A DNA stretch of 25,579 nucleotides from an uncultured Desulfovibrio sp. GTDB taxonomy: Bacteria; Desulfobacterota; Desulfovibrionia; Desulfovibrionales; Desulfovibrionaceae. Below the pieces are notes generated by a model that was given only the letters and a program-made list of their open reading frames with translations, ran no database searches and was not told where the DNA came from. The DNA lies in NCBI GenBank assembly GCA_900555975.1, contig USNI01000001.1, forward strand, positions 1-25,579, read 5' to 3'. How positions within the stretch are numbered: position 1 is the stretch's first letter; every line of letters starts with the position of its first letter. Of the stretch, positions 1 through 9,356 are shown piece after piece. Made by a program: the position numbers and the translations under genes.

Positions 1-248
1 GGAGCGACTTCGGGACTGAACCCCACCTGGGTGAGGCCGTCGCGGTCGCGCAGGTCCACGAAGATGAGGCCGCCGTGATCGCGGCGGTACTGCACCCAGC
101 CCATGAGGCACACGGTCTCACCGTTGTTGGCAATGGTCAGATCGTTGCAGTGATGACTGCGCTTCCAGTCGCCCAGCGGCTTGATGTATCGGGCGTGTTC
201 CTTCTGAACGTCCACGACGGACTTTTCGTTCTCTTCAAACTGGCTCAT
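1..248 (-). CDS. aspS: Aspartyl-tRNA synthetase, N-terminal part (cut by window edge)
   Basis: Charges tRNA-Asp (or tRNA-Asp/Asn if non-discriminating) with aspartate in the cytoplasm. Only about the first 82 residues are in the window. Reading starts at an ATG at 248 ([10 protein letters not shown]). It continues into the OB-fold anticodon-binding domain typical of class IIb synthetases, with the family pattern [20 protein letters not shown] followed by GLTQV. An AGAGGA ribosome binding site lies 6 nt upstream of the start. The gene lies 12 nt downstream of the hisS stop on the same strand, so the two synthetases almost certainly share a transcript. The catalytic domain is outside the window, so completeness and tRNA specificity cannot be judged. 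Confidence 0.93.
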   Translation of the reverse strand, partial: MSQFEENEKSVVDVQKEHARYIKPLGDWKRSHHCNDLTIANNGETVCLMGWVQYRRDHGGLIFVDLRDRDGLTQVGFSPEVA

Positions 249-260
249 GACCATTCCTCT

Positions 261-1517
261 TTATTGTTCGGCGTTCAGGCTGGCGGCCACATCGGCGCAG
301 GGCACTTCACGCTGCTCGCCAGATTCCATGTTCTTGATGATGACGCTGCCGGAAGCCAGCTCGTCGGTTCCCATGATGAGCGTAAAACGAGCCCCGGACT
401 TGCCGGCCTGACGCATGGTGGCCTTCATGCTGCGGCTCTCATAGCCCATGGTGCCGGAAAGCCCTTCGCGACGCAGGCTCTGTGCCAGGGCAAAGGCGGC
501 ATCACGGCAGGAATCGTCGAGAACGGCCACATAGAAATCGGGACGGACCTCGGGCATCTCGCGGCCTTCCAGAAGAAGCGCCAGACGCTCCATGCCGCAG
601 GCAAATCCGATGCCGGGAACGGCGGGTCCGCCGAGCTGTTCCACAAGGCCGTCGTACCGGCCGCCGCCGGCCACGGAACCCTGGGATCCGATCTCATTGG
701 AAACCACTTCCCATGTGGTGCGGGTATAGTAGTCAAGACCGCGTACCAGACGATGGTTGATCTGATAGGGAATCTTCTCCGCGTCAAGATGCTTCAGCAC
801 GGCCTCGAAGTGCGCACGGCAGTCGGGACATTCATTTTCCAGAATCACGGGAGCATCGGCGGTCAGGGCCTTGCAGTCCGGCACCTTGCAGTCCAGAACG
901 CGCAGAGGATTGGTTTCCATGCGACGACGGCAGTCTTCGCAGAGCTTCGTCTGATCGAGAGAGGCCAGCCAGTCATGAAGCTTTGCGCGATAGAGAGGAC
1001 GGCAGCTGGAGCAGCCCAGGGAGTTGATCTGAAGCGTAAGATTCTTCAGGCCGAGCTTTCCGAGAAATTCCATCATCATGCAGATGATCTCCGCATCCGC
1101 CTCGGGTTCCTTCGGGCCGAGGCATTCGCAGTTGATCTGATGGAACTGGCGCATACGGCCCTTCTGAGGCCGTTCATGCCGGAACATGGGACCGATGGTG
1201 AAAAATCTGCTCACGGATTCGCGGGCATAGATGCCGCTCTCAATGTAGGCGCGCATGACGCCTGCGGTTGCTTCGGGACGCAGGGACATGGAACGTCCCT
1301 TGCTGTCGGGAATGCAGTACATTTCCTTCTGGACCACGTCGGTTTCCGTGCCGATGCCGCGGCAGAAAAGGTCGGTGTATTCCATGAGCGGCGTACGAAG
1401 TTCGCCGAAACCGTAGCGGGGAAATACCTCGCGGGCGGTGGCTTCCATCATCTCAAAAAGACGGCTCTGCGCCGGAAACTGGTCGGCAAAGCCCTTGATA
1501 GCCTGAATCTGTGCCAT
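261..1517 (-). CDS. hisS: Histidyl-tRNA synthetase
   Basis: Class II synthetase that activates histidine and charges tRNA-His. 418 aa, normal for the family. The start is placed at MAQIQAIKGF because this is the usual HisRS beginning and GGAG lies 7 nt upstream; a longer in-frame extension to 1640 would cross the promoter. Visible motifs are motif 2 around residues 112-127 (FRHERPQKGRMRQFHQ), the histidine-specific HisA loop LVRGLDYYT near 257-265, and the glycine-rich AGGRYDGL of motif 3. The middle of the protein carries paired cysteines (LGCSSC, CEDC, CKVPDC, CPDC, residues about 169-233), suggesting a metal-binding insertion domain like that recalled from some anaerobes. It is the first gene of a hisS-aspS operon. 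Confidence 0.96.
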   Translation of the reverse strand: MAQIQAIKGFADQFPAQSRLFEMMEATAREVFPRYGFGELRTPLMEYTDLFCRGIGTETDVVQKEMYCIPDSKGRSMSLRPEATAGVMRAYIESGIYARESVSRFFTIGPMFRHERPQKGRMRQFHQINCECLGPKEPEADAEIICMMMEFLGKLGLKNLTLQINSLGCSSCRPLYRAKLHDWLASLDQTKLCEDCRRRMETNPLRVLDCKVPDCKALTADAPVILENECPDCRAHFEAVLKHLDAEKIPYQINHRLVRGLDYYTRTTWEVVSNEIGSQGSVAGGGRYDGLVEQLGGPAVPGIGFACGMERLALLLEGREMPEVRPDFYVAVLDDSCRDAAFALAQSLRREGLSGTMGYESRSMKATMRQAGKSGARFTLIMGTDELASGSVIIKNMESGEQREVPCADVAASLNAEQ

Positions 1518-1550
1518 GAACGGACTCCAGCAATATAGAAATAACGCATG

Positions 1551-1579
1551 AGGATAGGGCCTTTTCTTTCCGTTGTCAA
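1551..1579 (-). promoter_or_regulatory. Sigma70-type promoter of hisS-aspS
   Basis: On the minus strand a perfect TTGACA -35 box (1574-1579) is followed, after exactly 17 nt, by TATCCT (1551-1556), which matches the -10 consensus at four of six positions. Transcription would start near 1544, leaving a leader of about 27 nt before the hisS ATG. That leader is too short for a T-box or attenuator. Confidence 0.65.
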
Positions 1580-1781
1580 AGAGTTGCCGGCGGCCATGCT
1601 TTCCGGCACGGCAAAAAAGAAAAAACATTTTCCGGAACATGCCTCTCCCGCGCTCCGGCCGGAGAAAGCCGGAACGGAATCTCCTTCTTCATCCATTGCA
1701 TCGCACAGAAAAACATGACAAAATGATATTCTTCAAAAACTTTTTCCGTTACCGAAGTTTCTTTTTTTTCAGAGACTGCTC

Positions 1782-3791
1782 ATGGAAGAACTCATACTTC
1801 GCGAAATCGTCGTTCTCTTCATCCTTTCCATCATCGTCGTCCTCATCTGCATCCGGTTCCGTCTGCCGTCCATCGTAGGATTTCTCCTCACCGGTGTCTT
1901 GTGCGGACCTTCGGCCCTTGGACTCATTCCCTCACCGGAGGCCGTGGACACCTTGGCCGACGTAGGTGTCGCCTTCCTTATGTTCTCCATCGGCATGGAG
2001 CTTTCAGGAAAGGAGCTGGTGCGCTTGAAAAAACCGCTTTTTCTGGGCGGTTCCTCCCAGGTGCTGCTGACCACTGCCTTCGTCTTCGCCCTCACCTTCT
2101 GGTGGTGCGGACCGAGGCTCGGCATCGTCTACGGCTGCATGGTCACGCTTTCCTCCACCGCCATCGTACTGAGCATCCTGCAGCAGAAGGCACAGACAGA
2201 ATCTCCCCAGGGACAGGTATGCCTTGCCGTACTTATTTTTCAGGATCTCGCCATCGTGCCGATGGTACTCATCTTCCCGCTGCTCGCCGGAGGACTCGAA
2301 CTGGATGCCAATTCCATGCTTCTGGCTTTTGGCAAGGGCATTCTTGTCATCGGCGGCATTCTTGTCTTCGGCAAGCATCTTTTACCCCGCCTCATGTTCA
2401 GCGTGGTGAGGACGCGCAGCAGCGAGCTCATGCTCATGACGACTCTGGGCCTGTGCCTCGCCGTCGCCCTCATCACATCGTGGGTGGGGCTATCCCTGGC
2501 TCTCGGCGCCTTTCTTGCCGGCCTCATGATGGCGGAGTCGGAATACAGTCTCAATACGCTTGAAAGCATCATGCCCTTCAAGGAAGTCTTCTCCAGCATC
2601 TTCTTCATTTCCGTGGGGATGCTCCTCGACGTAGGCTTCTTTCTCTCGCATCTTCCCGTCATTGCTCTGTGTGCCGCAGCCATCATCGCCGCCAAGATTC
2701 TCATGGCCATCCCCGCCGTCCGCATCCTGAAATATTCCATGCGCACGGCCCTGCTCACGGCCTTCTGTCTTGCTCAGGTCGGAGAATTTTCCTTCGTTCT
2801 TGCCAAGTCCGCCCTCGGACTCGAACTCATCAGCAACGACGCCTATCAGATTTTCCTCGCCTCCAGCATTCTGACCATGATCCTTACGCCGCTCCTCATA
2901 GGATCCGCTCCCCGAATCGCGGGTAAAATTCTGAAGAATCCCGACCTGCAGACGCCGGAAGCCGCTGCAGAAGACGACATGAACGAAGCCGGAGAAACCG
3001 GAAGCCATATCATACGCGACGGACGTCTGCTCAAGGATCACCTCATCATCATAGGCTTCGGCATAGGCGGTCAGATCATGGCGAAGGGAGCCAGAAACTG
3101 CGGCATTCCCTACATCATCTCGGAAATGAACCCCGACACGGTCGCCCGCTTCCGGAACACCGAACCCATCCGTCACGGCGATGCGTCCTTCCCTCTGGTG
3201 CTGGCCCATCTCGGCGCGGCCACGGCGAGGACTCTCGCCATTCTCACCTCCGACCCTGCGGGCAGCCGTGCCATCATCGCCAACGCACGGGCCATGAACC
3301 CATCGCTGCACATCATTGTGCGCACCCGTTTTCTCGGCAATCTGGACTCCTATAAGGAAGTAGGCGCCAACGAAGTCATCCCCGAGGAGTTCGAAACGTC
3401 TCTGGAGGTCTTTGCACGGGTGCTCAACCACTATCTCGTGCCGCGCCAGACCATCGACCAGTACGTCTCCGCCATACGGAGAGAAAATTACGGCATGCAG
3501 CGCAAGCTGGGCATGGGCGGTTCCATCATGGACAGTCTGCCCGATCTTCAGCTCGTGGCCTATGCCGTGGAGGAAGGTTCTCCTCTGGCCGGAAAAACCC
3601 TTGCACAGGCGGCTCTGCGCAAGGAACACGGCGTCACTGCGGCGGGCGTGAGGCGCGGAGAAACCATCAACAACAATCCCGATGCGCAGACGCAGCTTCT
3701 GGCCGGAGACATCGTCTATCTTCTTGCCACACAGGAAGCTCTGACCAGAGCCGCTCCGCTCTTCCACACCGAAGGAAGGAGCGCTGCCTGA
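1782..3791 (+). CDS. KefB/KefC-type monovalent cation:proton antiporter (CPA2) with RCK domains
   Basis: Inner-membrane antiporter expected to exchange K+ or Na+ for H+. 669 aa. Residues 1-380 are strongly hydrophobic with about 12 membrane segments. They include the CPA2 motif SSTAIVL (124-130) and FQDLAIVP, whose Asp155 is the expected ion-binding acid. A charged linker (about 385-415) leads to a TrkA-N/RCK nucleotide-binding domain with GFGIGG (425-430) and Glu448 at the end of the second strand, then a TrkA-C domain (about 588-655). This follows the KefB/KefC/YbaL plan, but the extra TrkA-C domain and lack of specific ligand residues leave ion and ligand (glutathione, NAD(H) or other) open. 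No good ribosome binding site is visible; AGAG lies about 11 nt upstream, just after a T8 run. Its stop codon directly abuts the dprA start. Confidence 0.9.
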   Translation: MEELILREIVVLFILSIIVVLICIRFRLPSIVGFLLTGVLCGPSALGLIPSPEAVDTLADVGVAFLMFSIGMELSGKELVRLKKPLFLGGSSQVLLTTAFVFALTFWWCGPRLGIVYGCMVTLSSTAIVLSILQQKAQTESPQGQVCLAVLIFQDLAIVPMVLIFPLLAGGLELDANSMLLAFGKGILVIGGILVFGKHLLPRLMFSVVRTRSSELMLMTTLGLCLAVALITSWVGLSLALGAFLAGLMMAESEYSLNTLESIMPFKEVFSSIFFISVGMLLDVGFFLSHLPVIALCAAAIIAAKILMAIPAVRILKYSMRTALLTAFCLAQVGEFSFVLAKSALGLELISNDAYQIFLASSILTMILTPLLIGSAPRIAGKILKNPDLQTPEAAAEDDMNEAGETGSHIIRDGRLLKDHLIIIGFGIGGQIMAKGARNCGIPYIISEMNPDTVARFRNTEPIRHGDASFPLVLAHLGAATARTLAILTSDPAGSRAIIANARAMNPSLHIIVRTRFLGNLDSYKEVGANEVIPEEFETSLEVFARVLNHYLVPRQTIDQYVSAIRRENYGMQRKLGMGGSIMDSLPDLQLVAYAVEEGSPLAGKTLAQAALRKEHGVTAAGVRRGETINNNPDAQTQLLAGDIVYLLATQEALTRAAPLFHTEGRSAA

Positions 3792-5117
3792 ATGGATTCC
3801 GGCCATCGTCCCTCCGCACTTGAAGCTCTCGACGAAGATGCGCGCCGGGAGTACTGGGCGGCACTGGCTCTGCGTCATGTCAGAGGTCTCGGCGTCCGGT
3901 CCGCCTGTCTGCTGCTGAAACATTTCGGCTCGGCCTATGAAGCCGTCATGAACGTACAGAAGTGGCCGGAAGCGGATGTTCCGGCGCACAGGGCGGAAGG
4001 GTGGCTGGACAACTCCTGGAGAGTCGGAGCAAGACCGGAATGGGAGGCATCCCGCACGCTCCAGGCTTCCGTCATTCTCTGGACTGATCCCCGCTATCCG
4101 TCACTTCTGCGGGAGCTGCCCGATGCGCCGGCCCTGCTTTACGCAAGAGGAGACCTGACACTGCTCTCCTCGCCGTCCGTCGCGGTGGTCGGTTCCCGCA
4201 GCTGCTTCGGTGACGCTCTCGATCTGACCTCACGCATGGCTGCGGAACTTTCCGGCGCAGGCATTGCCGTCGTGTCGGGACTCGCCTTCGGTGCAGACGG
4301 ATATGCCCATCGGGCCGCACTTTCCGGTCCCGGAGGAACCATCGCCGTCATGCCCGGCGGCGTGGACGTCCCTTTCCCCGCAGGACACGGGGAACTCTAT
4401 CAGCAGATCGCCGGACAGGGACTCGTCATCAGTGAAATGCCTCCGGGAAAACGTCCCGGACCGGGAGCCTTTCCCGTCAGAAACCGGCTCATGAGCGGTC
4501 TTTGTCTCGGCGTGCTCGTGACCGAAGCCGCAAGTCTGCGCAGCGGCAGTCTCATCACGGCGCGCCTTGCCGCGGAGCAGGGAAGAAACGTCTATGTTCT
4601 CTCTCCGGATCTTTTCCGGCATCCCTGCCGTGAAGGCACGAAAAAGCTGCTTATGGACGGAGCGCGCCCCGTGTTCCGCTCCTCGGACATACTGGCCGAT
4701 CTCTTTCCGCATCTGAAAGACTCTCTGACGGAAACGCCAAAAAAAAAGCACACGACCATCCGGACGGCACACGACGACAGCATGCCCGTTCCTTCAGGCA
4801 GCGGCTCAGCCCTGCCTGCGGAACAAACCGCAGAAGCGGAGAACAGACCTCCTGCTCATACCGTCTTTTCCGCTCAGGAAAAACCTTTCCCCGCAAAGAA
4901 GCCTTCCGTCCATGACACGCCGCCCCTGACGGAAGAGGAGGAAACCATACTCTCCCTTCTCCGCAGAGGCCCGGTCTCTCAGGATGAACTTCTCCATGCG
5001 GCACTTGAGGAAAGTCCCGTCTGGAACAGCGCTTCCGTCAGCGCCGTTCTCATGATTCTGGAGGTCAAGAAGCTGGCGCATCGTCGCCGCGATTCACGAT
5101 ACGAGGCAGTCTCATGA
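3792..5117 (+). CDS. dprA: DNA-processing protein DprA (Smf)
   Basis: DprA binds incoming single-stranded DNA and loads RecA during natural transformation; it is also present in many bacteria not known to be competent. 441 aa. An N-terminal helical part (about 1-110) precedes the Rossmann-like DprA core (about 128-305), with VVGSR, SGLAFGADGYAH, GGTIAVMPGG, the RNR motif at 230-232 and EAASLRSGSLITA. A disordered Pro/Ser/Glu-rich linker (about 310-378) joins a C-terminal winged helix (DML1-like, about 380-441). The start abuts the antiporter stop with no gap, and the end overlaps xerC by four bases (ATGA), indicating translational coupling. The linker is encoded across an A9 run (4739-4747), described separately. 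Confidence 0.95.
   Translation: MDSGHRPSALEALDEDARREYWAALALRHVRGLGVRSACLLLKHFGSAYEAVMNVQKWPEADVPAHRAEGWLDNSWRVGARPEWEASRTLQASVILWTDPRYPSLLRELPDAPALLYARGDLTLLSSPSVAVVGSRSCFGDALDLTSRMAAELSGAGIAVVSGLAFGADGYAHRAALSGPGGTIAVMPGGVDVPFPAGHGELYQQIAGQGLVISEMPPGKRPGPGAFPVRNRLMSGLCLGVLVTEAASLRSGSLITARLAAEQGRNVYVLSPDLFRHPCREGTKKLLMDGARPVFRSSDILADLFPHLKDSLTETPKKKHTTIRTAHDDSMPVPSGSGSALPAEQTAEAENRPPAHTVFSAQEKPFPAKKPSVHDTPPLTEEEETILSLLRRGPVSQDELLHAALEESPVWNSASVSAVLMILEVKKLAHRRRDSRYEAVS
4739..4747 (+). other. A9 homopolymer and slippery heptamer inside dprA
   Basis: Nine adenines encode the Lys-Lys-Lys of the DprA linker, in frame as AAA AAA AAG. The in-frame heptamer A-AAA-AAG is the same as the programmed -1 frameshift site of E. 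coli dnaX. It is the longest homopolymer I see in the window. I see no strong downstream stem-loop, so frameshifting is a possibility only. Confidence 0.5.
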
Positions 5118-6112
5118 GCCGTCTGTCCGAAATCATCGACGCCCTGCCTCCCGGTCCTGCAGCCTTTCTCGCGTGGATGGAATTTCAGAAGGGCGCCTCG
5201 GAAGCCACGGTGGAAGCCTACGCCCTGGACATTCTCGAGTTTGAAACCTATCTGCACGGCCTCGGAACCACGCTGGAAAGGCCCTCGGAAATCACAAGGT
5301 CGATGGTGCAGGGCTTTTCCGCCTCGCTGTTCCGGCAGGGACTGGCCCGCAGTTCCACGGCCCGCAAGCTTTCCGCGCTGCGATCCCTGTTCCGGCATCT
5401 TCTCAGACTGCACAAAATATCGTCCGATCCCTGCTCCGGAGTGCGCAATCCGAAGCAGGATCAGCATCATCCGGCCATGCTCAACGTCGATCAGGTTTTT
5501 GATCTTCTTGCCGAAACGCCTTCCGACGCCCACGCCGGACACCATGAGGAAACCGTCTCCGGGAGCGAAGATCTCTGTGCCGACGAACTTCTTCATCTGA
5601 GAGACATGGCTCTTCTGGAACTTCTGTACGGTTCAGGTCTGCGCATTTCCGAGGCCCTGGGACTCGACGTCGAAGATCTGCGTCCTTCCACCGGCCATGT
5701 CCGCGTCATGGGCAAGGGCGGAAAGGAACGCCTCGTTCCGCTCAGCGATACCAGCATCACCGCATTGACGCGCTGGCTGGAAGTACGCGGACAGATACCT
5801 CCCGCTCACGGCGAACGGGCCGTGTTTCTTGGAAGACGCGGCAGAAGACTGGACAGACGGCAGGCGGCACGCATGCTTGAAGAACGACGAAAGGAGGCGG
5901 GCATCCAGCAGCACATCTCCCCGCACGATCTGCGCCATTCCTTTGCCACGCATCTTCTGGAAGGCGGCGCCGATCTTCGTGCCGTACAGGAACTGCTCGG
6001 CCACAGCCGCATCTCAACCACACAGCGCTACACGCATCTCAATCTTGATGCGCTCACCCGCATCTACGACGAATCCCATCCTCTGGCGAAGAGAAAGAAC
6101 GGCACGTCATAG
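5114..6112 (+). CDS. xerC: Tyrosine recombinase XerC
   Basis: Site-specific recombinase that, with XerD and FtsK, resolves chromosome dimers at dif. 332 aa. The N-terminal SAM-like DNA-binding domain spans about 14-105. The catalytic domain has the complete set: Arg177 (GSGLRISE), Lys201 (MGKGGKER), His271 and Arg274 (HDLRHSF), His297 (LLGHSRISTTQ) and the nucleophile Tyr306. XerC rather than XerD is favoured by LSALRSLF in the N-terminal domain and the ending YDESHPLAKRK, which resembles the XerC ending YDxAHPRAKR. It is somewhat longer than the usual 295-305 aa because of an acidic, His-rich insertion at about 137-160 between the two domains. It overlaps dprA by four bases and is the last gene of the antiporter-dprA-xerC unit. 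Confidence 0.88.
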   Translation: MSRLSEIIDALPPGPAAFLAWMEFQKGASEATVEAYALDILEFETYLHGLGTTLERPSEITRSMVQGFSASLFRQGLARSSTARKLSALRSLFRHLLRLHKISSDPCSGVRNPKQDQHHPAMLNVDQVFDLLAETPSDAHAGHHEETVSGSEDLCADELLHLRDMALLELLYGSGLRISEALGLDVEDLRPSTGHVRVMGKGGKERLVPLSDTSITALTRWLEVRGQIPPAHGERAVFLGRRGRRLDRRQAARMLEERRKEAGIQQHISPHDLRHSFATHLLEGGADLRAVQELLGHSRISTTQRYTHLNLDALTRIYDESHPLAKRKNGTS

Positions 6113-6141
6113 CCCGCCGGCCCCGCCCCTCCACTTACCCG

Positions 6142-6170
6142 TTGCACGAGCGTCAAAGAAAGGATAGACT
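6142..6170 (+). promoter_or_regulatory. Candidate promoter of coaX
   Basis: TTGCAC (6142-6147), a 17-nt spacer and TAGACT (6165-6170) match the sigma70 consensus at four of six positions each. The predicted start near 6177 leaves a leader of about 28 nt before the coaX ATG. It lies just after xerC and would separate coaX from the upstream operon. Confidence 0.45.
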
Positions 6171-6204
6171 CTCTTGTCTTTTTCCTTTTCCCGGTGGTAC
6201 GCGC

Positions 6205-7002
6205 ATGTCTGAACATCTTCTTCTTGCCGACATCGGCAATACCTGCATCAAGATCGTCTTTGCCCGTCCGGACGCACTGGAGGCCACCTATTCCCTGCCC
6301 ACCAGAACGCAGCATACGGCGGACAGTCTGGGGCTGTCGCTCATGCAGCTTCTTGCCCTTCGAGAGCTGAGGACAAGCGACATCACCGCCTGTCTTGTCT
6401 GCTCCGTGGTTCCGGATGTCAGCACGCTGCTGCACGAGGCGCTGCACAAATATCTGAACATCACGCCTCTCACCTTCCCCGGCGATTTCTCCATCGACCT
6501 CGTCAACGGTTACGATCAGCCGCAGGAAGTCGGCGCCGACAGACTTCTTGCCGCCTATGCCGCAAGAACGCTCTTTCCCGACACGCCTTCCGTCATTTCG
6601 GTGGACTTCGGCACCGCCACCACCTTCGACTGCGTATCCGGCAACACCTACCTGGGCGGACTCATCTGTCCGGGACTTTTCTCCTCTCGCAATGCTCTGG
6701 CCGCCAACACCGCAAAACTGCCGCGCATCTCGCTGGAAATGACGGAATCGCATGTGCGCATAGGAAAAAATACCATCACGAGCATGAACCACGGCTTTCT
6801 CTTCGGCTTTGCCGCCATGACGGAAGGTCTGTGCGAACGCCTCAAGGAGCAGCTTCCCGGTCCCGTCTTCGTGGTGGGAACCGGCGGTGCGGCGCATGAT
6901 CTTTCCAGAATCTGCCGGGCGTTTGACACCGTCAGACCCGATCTTATTCTTGAAGGACTCCGGCTTCTCTGGAACCGGAGACCATCCTGCGCATCAGCAT
7001 AG
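6205..7002 (+). CDS. coaX: Type III pantothenate kinase
   Basis: Phosphorylates pantothenate, the first committed step of coenzyme A synthesis. Type III enzymes belong to the ASKHA fold and are not inhibited by CoA. 265 aa, normal length. The phosphate loop DIGNT is at residues 9-13, GADR with the catalytic Asp112 at 110-113, DFGTATT at 134-140, GGLICPG at 151-157 and the adenosine-site GTGG at 225-228. The ATG at 6205 is chosen because DIGNT must lie near the N-terminus; a TTG 21 codons upstream coincides with the -35 box. The ribosome binding site is weak (GGTGG). Eno follows after 54 nt, so co-transcription is possible but not shown. Confidence 0.95.
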   Translation: MSEHLLLADIGNTCIKIVFARPDALEATYSLPTRTQHTADSLGLSLMQLLALRELRTSDITACLVCSVVPDVSTLLHEALHKYLNITPLTFPGDFSIDLVNGYDQPQEVGADRLLAAYAARTLFPDTPSVISVDFGTATTFDCVSGNTYLGGLICPGLFSSRNALAANTAKLPRISLEMTESHVRIGKNTITSMNHGFLFGFAAMTEGLCERLKEQLPGPVFVVGTGGAAHDLSRICRAFDTVRPDLILEGLRLLWNRRPSCASA

Positions 7003-8370
<1,368 letters not shown>

Positions 8371-8378
8371 CACATCGC

Positions 8379-8401
8379 GCGGGGAGGATGTTCCTCCCCG
8401 C
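8379..8401 (+). terminator. Hairpin after eno, probable terminator
   Basis: A perfect 10-bp stem, GCGGGGAGGA (8379-8388) with TCCTCCCCGC (8392-8401), closes on a TGT loop 8 nt after the eno stop. The following bases are pyrimidine-rich but poor in T, so it may stabilise the mRNA end or be a weak terminator. Confidence 0.55.
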
Positions 8402-8526
8402 CCTTCCCTTCCACGCATGCGTCCGGTCATCCGGAATTTCTCCGCCTTTCCCCGGGCCTCCGTCATTTCTTTTCGCGGACGCCTTTCAGATACATGCTCC
8501 GCATGGAAAGAAATAAGGAATACGTC

Positions 8527-9219
8527 ATGAGCAGACTTCTGCGGATCTTCTTCTGTTCCTTTATTGCGCTGGGCCTCTTCGTTCAGAGCGCCTCAGCCGC
8601 CGACATCGCCTCTACCGTGAGCAGCATGCAGGCCGCCTACGGCGCCATGCAGAGCTTCCGTGCCGACTTCACTCAGCAGCTTCTGCAGAGAGAGAGCGGC
8701 GTCGTGGAGGAACGTCACGGCGTCATTACGTTCAAAAAACCTCTGCTTCTCCGCTGGGAGACCGCCGCCCCCCATGCCGAACTCCTCATGGTGACGGACA
8801 GAGAGATCTGGAACTACCTCCCCGACGAGGAACTGGCCTACCGCTATTCCCGGGAACTAGCCGAAGATTCCCGCTCGCTCATTCAGGTCATCACCGGTCA
8901 GAGCGCTCTTTCCAGCGACTTCGATCTCGAATCCGCTCAGGCGCCGGAAGACGGAAAGCTCATTCATCTTCTGCTCTACCCCAAGGAACCGACCACGGAA
9001 CTTACCGAGGCTCAGCTCTGGATCGATCCCGACACGTCGCTCATCCGCCGCGCCATGGTCATGGACTTCTACGGCAATACCAACACGATAGAACTGAAAA
9101 ACCTGAAGCCCGACGTCTCCGTCTCCGCCAGGGATTTCACGTTTACACCTCCCGCGGGCACGGAAGTGGAAGATCACGTTGAAGCGCAGCACCCTGTGTC
9201 GAGACCTCTGCTGAACTGA
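8527..9219 (+). CDS. lolA: Outer-membrane lipoprotein carrier LolA
   Basis: Periplasmic chaperone that takes mature lipoproteins from the LolCDE exporter to the outer membrane. 230 aa. The ATG at 8527 has AAGGAA about 8 nt upstream and begins a classical signal peptide: Arg-containing n-region, hydrophobic core and likely cleavage after SASA (about residue 26). An in-frame ATG 11 codons upstream would add charged residues before the signal and is less likely. Mature sequence features fit LolA: MQAAYGAMQSFRADFTQQ, then GVITFKKPLLLRWE and an NYLPDEELAY stretch, ending in DFTFTPPAG. It stands alone after the eno hairpin. No convincing promoter is visible in 8402-8526. Confidence 0.9.
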   Translation: MSRLLRIFFCSFIALGLFVQSASAADIASTVSSMQAAYGAMQSFRADFTQQLLQRESGVVEERHGVITFKKPLLLRWETAAPHAELLMVTDREIWNYLPDEELAYRYSRELAEDSRSLIQVITGQSALSSDFDLESAQAPEDGKLIHLLLYPKEPTTELTEAQLWIDPDTSLIRRAMVMDFYGNTNTIELKNLKPDVSVSARDFTFTPPAGTEVEDHVEAQHPVSRPLLN

Positions 9220-9328
9220 CGTTCCGCACCCTTTCTCTTCCGCAGCGACCTCTGCCCGAAGACGGCGCTTTTCGCTTTTCGACAGCACTTTTCCGGGCCG
9301 GCTTCCGCGCACGGGGCTGGACTATCCT

Positions 9329-9334
9329 GATAAT
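9329..9334 (+). promoter_or_regulatory. Candidate -10 element before truB
   Basis: GATAAT matches five of six -10 positions and sits in an AT-rich patch in otherwise GC-rich sequence. No good -35 box is found 16-18 nt upstream. If used, transcription starts near 9341, giving a leader of about 16 nt without a ribosome binding site. Confidence 0.3.
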
Positions 9335-9356
9335 TAAAGGTACATAGACTTCTCGC

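Noticed and set aside
75..1538. A 487-codon plus-strand reading frame opposite hisS and aspS.
   Set aside because: It lies wholly antisense to clear synthetase genes, shows no recognisable family and is explained by third-position G/C bias removing stops.
5114..6112. XerC as an integrase of a mobile island.
   Set aside because: All features match the housekeeping recombinase. There are no att repeats, tRNA gene or cargo genes, and neighbours are core genes.
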